Below are positions 22,676 through 34,360 of a stretch of DNA of 64,000 nucleotides, piece by piece. Both the position numbers and the translations under genes were made by a program. The DNA is from Saposhnikovia divaricata (taxonomy: Eukaryota > Streptophyta > Magnoliopsida > Apiales > Apiaceae). Each line of letters opens with the position of its first letter. Position 1 is the first letter of the stretch. The stretch is from NCBI GenBank assembly GCA_036435485.1, contig CM071595.1, forward strand, positions 229,386,080 through 229,450,079, written 5' to 3'. The notes below the pieces were generated by a model, which worked only from the letters and a program-made list of their open reading frames with translations, ran no database searches and was not told the origin of the DNA.

Positions 22676-23363
22676 TTGCCATTAGAGATGCGATGTGGAC
22701 TCAAGTATCAATCAGGTGATGCCGCAATGCGAGGCCATGGCTCTCTACTGACATGAATATGACCGTTGGAGCAGTCACGACCCCAAGAATTTGAAGAGGT
22801 TTGACAGTTGTTGTGTCTCGAGATGCGTGTTCAACGGTTGAGATGATGACACGTGTGCTGTATCTTTCTCTCTCCTGATGACTATATATACTCCTGTCAC
22901 AATCATTTCTTTCTTTATCTTCACAAACACATTACCGAAGTGCTATCAGTTTGCTCCCGGATCAAACACAAGAAATTTTCGAGCTTTAATACCAGCGACC
23001 TCAACTTTCTTCAGATTTCTTCAATCTTTTTCAAGAAAAAGTAAGTCTTCATTCCTCTGTTGCATTTAAATTGATGTTCTTCATCATATTTGCATGATTA
23101 GATAGTTTTAATTGTATGCGTTGCGATTCATTTTAACTGTGATCCCATATTATCTATTTTAATGTGCGATCCCGTCCTCGTTACAATAATTATGCGATCC
23201 CTCCTTTAGGAATATAGATGCGATCCCTCCTTTAGAAATATGAACCTTCCATTATTTCCTACAAGCGAAGCGAAAACACATAGAGCCCTTCTGTCTATTT
23301 ATTCTTTTCTCCCTTCATTTGCTTTCTGTAAGAGCACACACTAAATCATTTCACTTCTTTTCA

Positions 23364-26154
23364 GATGTCGCAAGACGACAGTTCAAGGACACCGTCCCCG
23401 ATGCCCAACGTTCAAATAAGCGAAGCGCTGCTGCTAACATCGCAAGAGCAGCGAGTACTAGCGAGAGCTCATTCAAGTTATACTTCGACTCGCAATGGTC
23501 AAACGAGGAATATACCAGAGAGGTGCCCTTAGATAAGTGGCGATACAAACGTCCTGCTAGTTCACGAGACCAATCTTTAGATGTACTTCCAGCCCAGAAG
23601 AGCCCCACACCGAGATGACTGACATCGAGCATGACATTGAAATGTTGACAAAGAAAGGAGATGCATTTAGCTCTCAAGCAGCGGAAATTCTCTCCAGAAT
23701 ACCCCCATCTCAAACCATGTCGCCCATTCATATAAGCGATTCTCCAATAGATTCATTAGGCGATGCCTATTATGATATTGAGGGAGGCGCCGACAACGAA
23801 GCTAATTCTGATGATGATGACTACGAAGAGCCTTCCTCGGATGATGGTGGCCTTGACGAAGTGGCCAGAGTCGTAAACTTCAAAGATTATGACTATGTTC
23901 CTGAGGCTTCGTCCGATCCTTACGTCCCTACCCCTCAACCAGAGCTGGAGGGAGTTATATATGTTGATGGGCCTAACCCCAAGGATATTGAGCCCGGTTC
24001 AAAGATTAAGCCAGGCAAACCTCGCGTCCTGGCATGCCGCGATATGTCTTCAACCTTGATCGTGAAGACTATCACAGAGGGGGTCGCGAGGTTCCGTCCT
24101 GAAGGCAAGATCATTCTGCCTAAGAAGAAAATGCGATGATATCGCTTTAATCACTAAGAGAATGGAGGCAGGGTGCCCAGAATGGTTCTAACGGTCCCTC
24201 TGATGAAGATAGGCGTCTCTTCTCCTCTCCACCCATTCATCAAGGATGTCTGTGAGACATATTATCTAGCCCCCATCCAGATTAGTACCAAAGGCTATCG
24301 ATCCATGATTGCCCTGTACATACTTTACCACAAGCTTGGATACCCGCCCCCGGACGCGAATAAAATGGGCTACTTCCTCCAGCTGAAGCGATGTGGGGCC
24401 AAGGACTTTGGCTACGTCTATTTCTCCGTGTGGCCAGAATTTAACAAGAAAAGCCTTCTCTCTTGCGGAATAAGTAATGCGGGCTCGTGGAAGGAGCCTT
24501 TCTTCTATGTCCACGAGGTTCCCCAAGTAAAAACGAGTTTCAACTACCTTCCTGGTAAGCTATCGAGGCTGTAACCCTTTGTCTTACTCTTTGTTCTTTG
24601 TTCACAAACTAACAACTCCTTTGGCATCGCAGTCGCTCCAGTTCGCACCGTCTTAAGAGGTGTTGAAAAACAGCGAGCCGATGATGTATTAACAAAATCC
24701 ACCGCAGAGGAGAGAAACATTAGGACTCTTCTTTCTCTAGATAACCTAATAGAATGCGGATTCCTGAAGGAGGGAATAGGTGCCTCCCCTGAAGCGGGGC
24801 CATCGAATGCGAGGCGGGCCTCGAAGAAAAGAAAAATAAGAGAAGAGGCCTCGTCTTCTCATGTCGCAATAACAGACGAAGAGGGTACTCTTATATAGCG
24901 ATATGACCCCTTACTTTTTGCATATTGCATCGCATTTCCTTTTTCCTCCATATGAATAACTATCTTTCAATTTTGCATCTTAATTATCTTACTTCGTGCC
25001 ATATCTTTTAAACTGTTTGTAACTTGTCTTTTATTTCTCTACAGATATGTCTGCTCGCAGTGGAAGAGGTCAAGCTCCCCCATTTCTTCAAAGTGGCAAG
25101 AAAGGGGTGACCTCAAAAGCGGTCCCTGGCTCGAAAGTTCCTCCTCCTTCTCCCATTAAGCCACTAGTTGCCAAACCTGTCAGTGATCCTCCATCCCAAA
25201 CAAATATTGCTGGGGATCAAACTCAGAATTCTCCTGAACAAAGCCCTTTGAAGCGGGCGAGGAAGGATGGGCAACCTGATGGATAGTCCCAGCCACCCTC
25301 ACGGACCGTGAATGCTACTGCGACCCAGCATCTCTTTGCTTCGCTGGGGAGCAAGTATACTGAGGAGGTTGAGGCATCCAACTGGTGGAAGGCGACCCTT
25401 GAGGAAAATGCTAACGCTCTAAATAAATGCTTAGCCGAAGCATTTATCCGGTAGGCTGCACATACCAAGAACTACTTCTAGCTGGATAAAAAGAACAAGG
25501 TCCTCGAGTTCCAAAAAGTGGAAGACAAACGATCCCTTCAGGCCGAGTTCAAGAAGCAGCTATCTACTGAAACCGCCTCGCTTCACACCGATCTCAAGAA
25601 CGTCAAGAAAGAAAGAAATGACTTTGAAAAAGCATTTATCCGGTAGGCTGCACATACCAAGAACTACTTCCAGCTGGATAAAAAGAACAAGGTTCTCGAG
25701 TTCCAAAAAGTGGAAGACAAACGATCCCTTCAGGCCGAGTTCAAGAAGCAGCTATCTACTGAAACCGCCTCGCTTCGCACCGATCTCAAGAACGTCAAGA
25801 AAGAAAGAAATGACTTTGAAAAAGCATTTCTGGAGCTGAAGAAATCCAGCGAGGAAGCTGCTAAAAACAAGGATGAAGAGATCGCTAAGCTGACTCGCGA
25901 GCTGGATGGTGCCAAGGCTGAGTTGGCAACTGCTGAGGAGACTTTCGTGGCCCAGGGTCAGGTCTCATTCATGAAGGGGTTCATTCGAACGATCCCCGAC
26001 TTTGACTAGGACCGGATTGGGCCCGGAAATGCTGACTTCGCAGAGACTTTGAAGCAGCAAATTGCTGACGAGGATGCCGAGGAGGCCAGGCTTGAGGAGG
26101 AGGCGAGAATAGCCAAGGAGGCCAAAAATGCCAATCAGGATCCACCTGCCTCGT
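23364..26154 (+). pseudogene. Antisense ORF of the Tat element (Transposase_28-like), spliced
   Basis: Plus-strand coding blocks lie opposite to pol. They are 23364-23550 (after acceptor ttttcag), 23617-24139 (MTDIEHDIEMLTKKGD, acidic DDDDYEEPSSDD) and 24140-24574 (KRMEAGCPEWF; then LHPFIKDVCETYYLAPIQIS, the 'putative gypsy type transposon' domain as I recall it). An intron follows, with donor CCTG|gtaagc near 24555 and acceptor gcatcgcag at 24632, then an exon to about 24884 with basic RRASKKRKIREE. A second intron ends at acceptor ctctacag (25044). The last part reads SARSGRGQAPPF and a coiled coil (LTRELDGAKAELATAEETF), ending TAA at 26154. Frameshifts or stops occur near 23551, 24137, 24235, 25286, 25455 and 26009. 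A 192-bp stretch is duplicated in tandem. Function of this ORF family is unknown. Confidence 0.75.
25438..25821 (+). repeat. 192-bp in-frame tandem duplication
   Basis: 25438-25629 and 25630-25821 are almost identical (64 codons each, starting at AAGCATTTATCCGG). The duplicated unit carries a TAG at its start, so the stop was copied too. The microhomology AAGCATTT is seen at all three junctions (about 25438, 25630, 25822). Confidence 0.92.
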
Positions 26155-26159
26155 AAATT

Positions 26160-26983
26160 CATTCTATAGTTTGCTGTAACCCTGAACTGGGGATGCGGGC
26201 ACCCCTTGAATGCCTCGCAAGTGTAATATTAATTTTCTCTAACTTTATTTGTCAAGAATTCTGGGATCGCAAGGCGATTCGTTTATTTTTCTGCATAAAT
26301 GTGAAGAATCCCTTTTTCTTGCTTATCATTTTTCTTCAAGTAACCTGACCTCACAGTTTCTAATCCTTAAATTAATGTTGCTTTAGCTCTAGATTTTCCC
26401 CTGTTTAATTTTTGAGATGTTGAGATATGTAATAACATTAGCTTCGTAATTACTCCATCCTTCAAAATGTTGAGATGTAATATGTGTTCGCAGATGCGAA
26501 GTGCCATGAATAGCTTTAGATTTGTATTCCTTTTGCTTAGACTCGTTGTAGACAATAACAGTCATGAACTGTCACCTTGAAGTAGTCTCAAGTGCGATCC
26601 CAGCATCGTTGAGATGGCTTGGACCTTAAAGTGCAGATGCTAATAGACAAGCAAATTTATTTTGAATGTAAAATAAAACGTAATTCATAAAGCAAACGTA
26701 CTCGTATAATGAAAAAAGTAAGGCGATGCCCAAAGTTTTATTGATAAGGGCGTGGCCCAAATTTGACAAGTAGGGGCGAGGCCCAAATGTTAACAAGTGG
26801 GGCGAGGCCCAAGAAATCATTACATCATAAAGGGGAGGTGTCTATATGATCACTACCCCCCAGTACTTTGTATGAATTATTCATGCTAAGTAGTAGTAGA
26901 GAGAGGCTACCCGGGGCGTGGCCCACACTGATAGTATTTTCTCAAATGCTCCGCATTCCAAGCTCGCGGAATAACTTTGTATT
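26160..26983. other. Gypsy spacer between antisense ORF and integrase
   Basis: Non-coding. At 26720-26812 a ~26-bp unit built on GGGGCGAGGCCCAA repeats four times; a related GGGGCGTGGCCCA follows at 26913. No gene is seen. Confidence 0.7.
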
Positions 26984-29900
26984 TCATATCCGTGAGATAA
27001 TAGGTTCCTTCTTAGTGTTAGGCATGACCCTTCTAAGCACTAGGTCGCCTGTTTGTAAAGATCGTGCTTTGACTTTCCCATTGTAGTACCTAGCTGTCCT
27101 TTGTTGGTAGGCCGCGAGGCGTAGCTGGGCCTCGCTTCTCGTTTCCTCTACCATGTCCTGATAAAGTCTGTGATTGACCTCGTTCTCATCGGGATCGTAG
27201 TGTTCCCTTCTGAACGATCCCGATCCTACTTCCACCGGAACCTTGGCTTCGCAACCATAGGTCAAAGAAAAGGGGGTCTCCCCAGTAGTGGTTCGTGGGG
27301 TCGTGTTGTATGACCACAAGACCCTAGGTAACTCCTCAGGCCAATTGCCTTTGCTCTCTTCCAGTTTAGCTTTCAAAGTGTGCTTTATAATTTTGTTTAT
27401 GGCCTCGGTTTGGCCAATCGTTTGAGGATGGCTCACAGCAGAGAAACTCTTTTTTATCCCCAGATTTTCACAGAATTCTTTCATTTCCTTGCTGTCAAAT
27501 TGCTTTCCATTATCCGAAATGAGTTGATAGGGGATCCCATAGCGACACACAATTGCCCTGTAAACGAAGTCCTTGAGCTTCTTTGCAGTGATAGTAGCAA
27601 GTGGCTCGGCCTCTGCCCACTTGGTGAAATAATCAACAGCCACTACTGCATATTTAAGTCCCCCTTTCCCCTTTGGGAGTTCTCCAATTAGATCGATCCC
27701 CCACATAGCAAAGGGCCATGGGCTCGTTAGCGAGGTGAGACAGGGACATTGCTGAAGTTAGCGATCCTTTGACAGGCATCGCATTTTCTTAAAAACTCAA
27801 ATGCATCCCTTTTCAGCGTAGGCCAATAATACCCTTGGCGAAGAATTTTCTGGGCCAGCGAACTACCCCCTGTGTGATTGCCGCATATCCCTTCATGGAC
27901 TTCTCTGAGAATGTAATTACACTCTTCCCCATCTACACACCTCAGAAGTGGGATGTTAAACCCTCTTCGATACAAGACTTCATCATAAATGACATAGCGA
28001 GCCGCCTGATATTTAATCTTCCTCGCTTCTTTCTTGTCTTGAGGCAAAGCTCCATTTTTCACATATTCCCATATTGGGGTCATCCAAGTCAATTCTGGGG
28101 TCGCTACTTCCATAATGAACTCCTCCGGTACACTAGACTTTATCTGAATTTCCAATGGGATAATTCCAAGTAATAGCCTCGCGATGCGACCCCAATTTTG
28201 CCAGTGCATCTGCTCCTTGATTCTTTTCTCTTCTAATATGGACCACCTTGACATTGTTAAATTTCTTCATCAACCTCTGTTCACATCGCAGATATAGCTC
28301 AATCTGCTCACCTCTAGCTTGCCACCCACACCAGAGTTGATATGTTACCAGCATGGAATCGCTGTAAGCTGTGAGGTTCTCTACCTTCATTTCCAGTGCC
28401 AGTTTGAGACCAATAATGAGGGTTTCGTACTCTGCTGCATTATTGGTGGCTTCGAAAGCGAAGTGTACTGCACTTTGTATCTTACGACCCTCTGGAGTTA
28501 CCAACTCGATGCCGGCCCCGGCTCCTTCCTTGTTAGATGCCCCATCTACGTATAGCTCCCACCACGAGGCCGAATTTTCTTTTTTGTCCTCGCTAACTAT
28601 TTTTTCTGGTGCTGCTATGATGGCCCAGTCATCTCCCTTGGATTGGGGAGGAAACTCCAAGATAAAATCCGCAAGTGCCTGTCCTTTTATAGGGCCGTGA
28701 GGCTTAAACTCGATGTCAAACTGACTAAGCTCTACTGTCCATTTTAACAATCTCCCTGAAGACTCTGGCTTGTGCATTACTTGCCTCAGTGGGTAGGCAG
28801 TACGAACCTCAATGCTGTGAGCCTGAAAATAGGGCATTAACTTCCGCGAGGCCAAGACCAGGGCATAGGCTAGCTTCTCCATGCTTGTATATCGAGTCTC
28901 AACATCTAACATTCTTTTACTGACATAGTAGACTGGATATTAAACTTTTCCCTCTTCGCAAACCAATACTGCACTGACCGCGTGTTCAGACATAACGAGG
29001 TAGACAATAAGGACCTTGCCTTTAAGGGGCTTCGAGAGAAGTGGTGGCGAGCCCAGGTGTTCCTTTATCTTCTGAAAGGCCTCCTCGCATTCCAATGTCC
29101 ATTCAAAGTTTTTTCCCACCTTTTTAATGGCCTTAAAGAACTCATGACACTTATCTGATGACTTGGAAACGAACCGATTGAGAGCCGCGATCCTTCCTGT
29201 CAGACTCTGGACTTCTTTCACACTTCTTGGGGATCGCATGTCCATTAAAGCCTTTATTTTTGCAGGGTTCGCTTCGATTCCTCTGTGGTTGACAATGAAT
29301 CCCAAAAACTTCACAGATTCGACTCCAAAGACACACTTCTGGGGGTTAAGCTTCATTATGTACTTCCTTAGTATATCAAACATCTCTGCGAGGTGAGAGA
29401 TGTGATCCACAGCTTCCTTAGACTTAACCAACATGTCATCTACATAGACTTCCATTGTCTTGCCAATTTGTTTCTCAAACATCATATTAACGAGCCTCTG
29501 GTAGGTAGCCCCAGCATTAAGGAGACCGAAGGGCATCCCTATGTAGCAGTAGAGACCTCTATCTGTGATGAACGAGGTGTGCTCTTGATCAGGACCATAC
29601 ATGGGTATTTGGTTGTATCCAGAGTAAGCATCCATGAAAGAAAGAAGTGCGTGCCCTGCTGTTGCATCCACTAACTGGTCGATGCTTGGTAACGGAAAAC
29701 TATCTTTGGGACAATGTTTGTTGAGGTCGGTAAAGTCTACACATGTCCTCCACTTTCCATTTGGCTTCTTCACGAGGACTGGGTTCGCGAGCCAGTCAGG
29801 GTAGAATGATTCCCTAGCGAGCCCTACCTCGAGGAGTCTATCCACTTCTGCTTTTAGAGCCTCAGCCCGTTCTCCACTTATGGGTCGCCTTTTCTGTCTG

Positions 29901-31285
29901 ACTCCCTTCTTGCTTGGATCCAAGTTTAGCTTATGACACATTACATTAGGATCGATCCCAACCATATCTTCATGTGACCAGGCGAACACGTCAAGGTTTG
30001 CCTTCAGAAAAGTAACCAGCCTTTCTCTCAAATCAGGATTGAGTTGCGACCCTATTTTCAACACTTTTGAAGGGTCCTGCTCATCAACGAGGACAGGAAT
30101 TGTATCTTCAGCTGCCATGGCTCGCTCCACATGTTCTGGGATGCGAGGATCAAGATCTAAATTATACTCATGAGCCTGACTTGATTCTGCCTCGCAGGGG
30201 TTGGCACCCGCGTGCCCATACTCCTTAACAACAGTTGTTGTCTGTGTAATTCCATTTGGCAGTTCTGTCAGTGTAGATGTTTCCTTGCGAACCCATTTTC
30301 CCTTTCGGGCTCGCACAGCAGCCTGCTGCGGGCTCTCCTCGCTGTCACTATCCGTAGCCTCTTCCACGATCCCTTCCTGGAGAACCATTACTGGCTGCGA
30401 GGTTCCCATCATCAAAGCCCCAGGTACTGGTTCTACTTGAATTCCCAAATTATCAAAATAGTCAGCTGGGAGCTCCTCAATTGAGATCATGTTACAATCT
30501 GTTGGAGGTACAAAGGTTGTCTTGCGAGGCCTGCTTTCCTCCCCGCATTCCATCTTATCTGTCATAGAATTACTCCTTTTTTCTGCTGATTTGAGGGCCT
30601 TGTTGTAGCACTCACGAGATTCATATTGTACCCCCCTAATGCATCCGACTCCATTCGGGGTAGGGAACTTCATAGAGAGATGGTAAATAGAAGTAACCAC
30701 CCTCATTTCTTTGAGTATTGGCCTCCCTACGATAGCATTATAGACTGAAGGTTGATCAACCACCATAAAGTCTGCAATTTGGGTAGTAATACAGGGCTCG
30801 TCCCCTAAAGTGACAGGGAGCCTTATGAGGCCCTTGACATTGACTTAAGCTCCAGTAAAACCGTAAAGATGCCCTACGGTAGGGATAAGGTCTCTATCCA
30901 CGAATCCCATTTTCTGATAGACCTCGTATGTTAGGACATTCACCGCGCTTCCATTGTCCACAAGGACCCTGTGAACATTCTGCGATCCAATGCGAATTCG
31001 GACAACGAGGGCATCCGAATGAGGGTGGTGGACCCACTTCGCATCTTCTTTAGTGAACATGATATTTGTATCTTCCCCCTTGAAGAGCTTTGGGGGTCGT
31101 TCCTGCAAGTGATGAATGTTGGTGAGAGGTCGCTCTTTAGCTTCGCGAGCATATCTTTCTCTAGCCCTATTGCTATCTCCCCCGATGTGGGGTCCTCCAA
31201 TTATCACATGAATACTTCCACCTCGTGTTTCCCTTTCCTTAATGACTGGATTCTGTTCAGGTGGGGGGGGCTTGATTATAACCAA
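26984..31285 (-). pseudogene. Gypsy-Tat pol (protease, RT, dual RNase H, integrase), broken
   Basis: Minus-strand frames in order. Protease: 30845-31285, HRVLVDNGSAVNVL, ending at a TAA. RT: 28940-30766, with LPSIDQLVDATAGHALLSF, QIPMYG, GLLNAGATYQRLVN, the catalytic EVYVDDMLVKSK and FLGFIVNHRG. The connecting sequence into the Ty3-type RNase H is cut by a stop near 28940. A second RNase H lies in 28133-28912, ELYVDGASNKEGAGAG, NNAAEYETLIIG, AYSDSMLV and NQGADALAKLGS, with all four acidic residues visible. Integrase: zinc finger (HEGICGNHTGG..CDACQRI) in 27727-28254, then core 26984-27706 with VAVDYFTKWAEAEP, LISDNGKQFDS and GQTEAINKIIK (D, D, E). No chromodomain is seen. At least three frame breaks make it inactive. 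Confidence 0.94.
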
Positions 31286-31299
31286 GGCCAGACTTGGGA

Positions 31300-33462
31300 T
31301 TATGCTTCTTCACCTCGCGAACTGCCCACTCAGTTAACTTTCCATCATGAATTAACTGATCCACTTGCGGTTTGAGCTCCCGGCAAGTTGTTGTATCATG
31401 CCCTGTTTGTTCATGAAAGGCACAATATCTGCTAGTGTCTGCAGTCCCCTTCGGACCCATCGGTGGAGGCTTCCTGAATACCCCCTTGTTTGCATTGACT
31501 GCATAGATGTGATCGATTGGGGCAACCAGAGGAATAAACTTGTCTTCACTCCTCGCAGGGCGAGCTCGAGGAGGGGATCACCTCAAAGGATCGCGGTCTC
31601 TCCTTTTTGGGTTGGGGCTTCGACTTCGATCCCGTCTTCGCCTAGGACTTCTGGAGTCCTTTCTTTTTACTCCCCTGTTCCTACTCCAACTGCTACTCCT
31701 TTCATTATTCTTCTTCAAATCTGCAAGTGACTTCTCGAGTGCTAGGGGTTTGTTGTTGTAACTTCTTCCAAAATTCAGTACCTTCCCTCACTCCAGCGAT
31801 GAGGAAATTTTTTACAGCTTCATCATTTGCACCTCCACTTCTGGGTTCTTCATATCAAATTTTGGGGATTTCGATTTGGATGATTGTTCGTCCATTTTGA
31901 TGATTCCAGTAGCTTGGTATGCTGAATTACAGTTGATCTGAGTAGTTAATTTCATGATTTTTGTTCAATTTTATATAAAACGAGTTAAGTGTTTTTGGCA
32001 AAGTTTAAATTAGTTCGTTTCATAAAATATAGAGATTGTTCAATTGAAAGCTGTTATGGATTAGATTCCTTGATCTGTCAGCTTTGTTTTAAGTTCATAA
32101 ACGTTGAATTTGGTTAAGAAATGGTGAAAAAATGAATTCTTGTCGGAGTTAATGGAGGCACCTCAACATTGAACCTCTTGAAATAATCATGAAGGGTTTC
32201 TCCTTTCTTCTGTTTTATGTTTGCCAAGGTAGACACAGGGGGTGCGTAGAGCATTGAGGACTGGAACTGTTTGATGAAGATGTCCACGAATTGCTCCAAA
32301 AAATCGATGACAATCATTGCCCCTAGCTTCGAAAACCACTGCTGAGCGCTTCCTCTTAGCGAAGCTGCGAAAAATCTGCACCTCGCCAGATGCGAGACCT
32401 GGTAGACATCCATCTCATTGTTAAACCGAATTACGAACTCTGCTGGATCAGTATCTCCATTATAGGTCATGTCCGCATGATGCCCTCAAAACACCGCAGG
32501 AAGTGGCGCGGTTCGAATTTCGTGGGTAAAGGGCGAAGAAGAGCCCATAGTGCTAAAGATCCCTTTCTCATTGTTCATTGCGTCCAAGGCCTTTTTCAAC
32601 TCCTCCAGCTTATAATCTCCAACTTTGGCTTCCTTGTCACCCTCCTTTTTACCTCCAGTACTTCCATGGTGTGACTGAGTCTTTTTTGGGACGCTAGACT
32701 CCTCCTGGTCATTCCTGCGATCCTTCTTTTTACGATCCTCTTCATGATATTGAGATCGTTCTTGGTCTCGATGAGATGGGGGTCTGTCATCGCGACGATG
32801 GGACCGCTCACGCTCTCTGCGAGGAGAGGGGGGTCTGTCATCACGACGATATGACCGCTCGCGATCTCGATGAGGAGACAATGGTCGATGAGTGCCCTTG
32901 ATTCTATTTTTAGATTCTTCATTCCGAGGTGCATTAACCTTTTCTAATTTTAGACGAAGGTCATGTTCAGTTAGCTTCTTTCCGAGACGGTCAAAAACAC
33001 TGACCGATCTCCCCTCAGATGAGGCGACCTTATCATGCGATCCTCCTTTCTTTTCGAGCGAATCCTCTTCCTCATTCCAGTCAGGGTTCGTTTGATCTGT
33101 TATGACATCCTCGAAGTCATCAATGAGTTTCTTGGCAGGGAGTTTGCTTCGTTCCCCTTGATGTGTTCGACCACCTGTCCTTGCGTTCCTCTTCGATCCT
33201 CTAGAACTATAGCGCTTCTCCACTTTTGCGACCCTCTCATGTACAGCGGTCACTTGTTCACCGAAGCCTTTTAGAAAAGACATAACCTCGCTGGTCAACG
33301 CCACCCTCTGTACTGGGGGGTGTGCTCCTCCTTGTACCCAGTCTTAGAGTTGTCCTTTGACACCTCGTCCTCTGAGGGGTCCCTCATCAGGGGATCGTCC
33401 TTGTTAACCTTATGCGATCCCGGGGTCTCTCCATCATTCTTCTTTTTGTGTGATTTAGTCAT
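31300..33462 (-). pseudogene. Gypsy-Tat gag, broken and interrupted
   Basis: Gag starts at complement(33460..33462) with MTKSHKKKNDGETPGSHK and shifts frame near 33300. A long charged region follows (SHRRDDRPPSHRDQERSQ), a dipeptide-rich RD/SP stretch. The retrotransposon gag domain is in 32114-32470 (TDPAEFVIRFNNEM, RGSAQQWFSKL, LHDYFKRFNVEVP). It breaks at about 32150 and resumes at about 31830 (ANDEAVKNFLIAGVREGTEF). The last part has a CCHC-like stretch, CAFHEQTGHDTTTCRELK (31257-31460). The product would package element RNA in virus-like particles; this copy cannot. Confidence 0.88.
31831..32150 (-). other. Foreign AT-rich insert in gag, first-exon-like
   Basis: About 320 bp of low-GC DNA separates two halves of gag. 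On the minus strand it contains an ATG at about 31895 opening a coding-like frame, MDEQSSKSKSPKFDMKNPEV, preceded by leader-like AT-rich DNA. The frame runs over the junction into gag. I do not recognise the protein. No TSD or TIR was found. Confidence 0.55.
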
Positions 33463-33491
33463 CGTTTCTCCCAATTCAATGACCTTTATCC

Positions 33492-33509
33492 CCTCCTTCT
33501 AGCGCCAAA
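33492..33509 (-). other. Gypsy primer-binding site
   Basis: On the minus strand TTTGGCGCTAGAAGGAGG follows directly after the 5' LTR end ...TATAACA, the usual position and TGGCGC core of Tat/Athila-type PBSs. Confidence 0.8.
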
Positions 33510-33552
33510 TGTTATAGGGAGAATATTGTATAACAATATTTTGGAGGTTTGC
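33510..33552 (-). repeat. Truncated gypsy 5' LTR (43 bp)
   Basis: The first 43 plus-strand bases match 21944-21986 almost exactly (one difference), then similarity stops abruptly at ...GGAGGTTTGC. The rest of the LTR, with its promoter, is missing. Confidence 0.85.
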
Positions 33553-34169
33553 ATACCAAAATATATTACAAAATAGATCATTGATAACAAAATTAGCCCT
33601 GATCAGTTTTTAAAATTGGCAAATTACTCTATGAAAATGATTTTATCTGAAAAAGTACAAAACACGAAAAACGTAGACAATTCTGAGACCTTTCCAGAAT
33701 GGTAAGGCTCGATAAAAACAACCAAGTAACGAATTCACAAAGTAGATATTTGTGGACTGAAGAACAGAATCAGACCCTGACTTCCCTAGTATTTTGCTGT
33801 TTAAGACCTTAAATTCACAGCAATCATCAGAGAAATATAAACAATAAATGTAGGGTTCGAAAGGACCTTTCCAAATTGATATTACTCATAATATTTGGAC
33901 AAAATATCAATTTTCCATGAATTTTCAAAGTTGAGCATTCAGTTTCGAAAACACGTAGGTCAGATCACAAATCACAGAAAACACGAACTTACAAGCAGAA
34001 TTTCAGAAAAGTTAAAGAAGCAAAGTTGTAGATAATTAAAATACCTTTCCAGAAAGTTTAATTTCATGAAATTCCGATGAATAACGAATCAGATACGAAT
34101 TTTACAAGAATTCGGAATCCAAATATACTATACATACAAAATCGGAGTAATCATACGAATACAACTCAT

Positions 34170-34172
<3 letters not shown>
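33553..34172. other. Unassigned DNA with ACCTTTCC repeats
   Basis: No gene. The phrase GACCTTTCCA or ACCTTTCCA recurs about 33690, 33870 and 34040, each before a similar 10-20 bp stretch. With 36680-37000 it probably forms the host DNA into which the (TA)n-flanked element inserted. Confidence 0.4.
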
Positions 34173-34200
<28 letters not shown>

Positions 34201-34360
34201 GGAGCCCTTCCACAACCACGGGTGGCTCCGAAAGGCCAACCACCAGGCGCATTGTTACATTGCGCCTGGAGCAATGTTACATTGCCCCAGGTCGCAATGT
34301 TTCATTGCTCCAGGTGCAATGTAACAATGCCCCTAGTTTATTATTATTTTAATTTATTTG

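Larger units (their letters stand above)
21944..33552 (-). mobile_element. Ty3/gypsy Tat-lineage retrotransposon, degraded
   Basis: Read on the minus strand the order is: remnant 5' LTR (33510-33552), PBS, gag, protease, RT, RNase H, a second RNase H, integrase, a region with an antisense spliced ORF, polypurine tract and 3' LTR (21944-22656). The two LTR copies share a 43-bp start (on the plus strand TGTTATA..GGAGAATATTG). Dual RNase H plus an antisense ORF between integrase and the 3' LTR is the Tat/Retand pattern. Stops and frameshifts occur throughout, and gag carries a foreign insert. The TSD cannot be checked because the 5' LTR is truncated. Confidence 0.93.

Noticed and set aside
30201..30484. 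Plus-strand frames across gypsy gag-pol
   Set aside because: They are antisense to clear pol domains and share no motifs; the true antisense ORF is at 23.4-26.2 kb.
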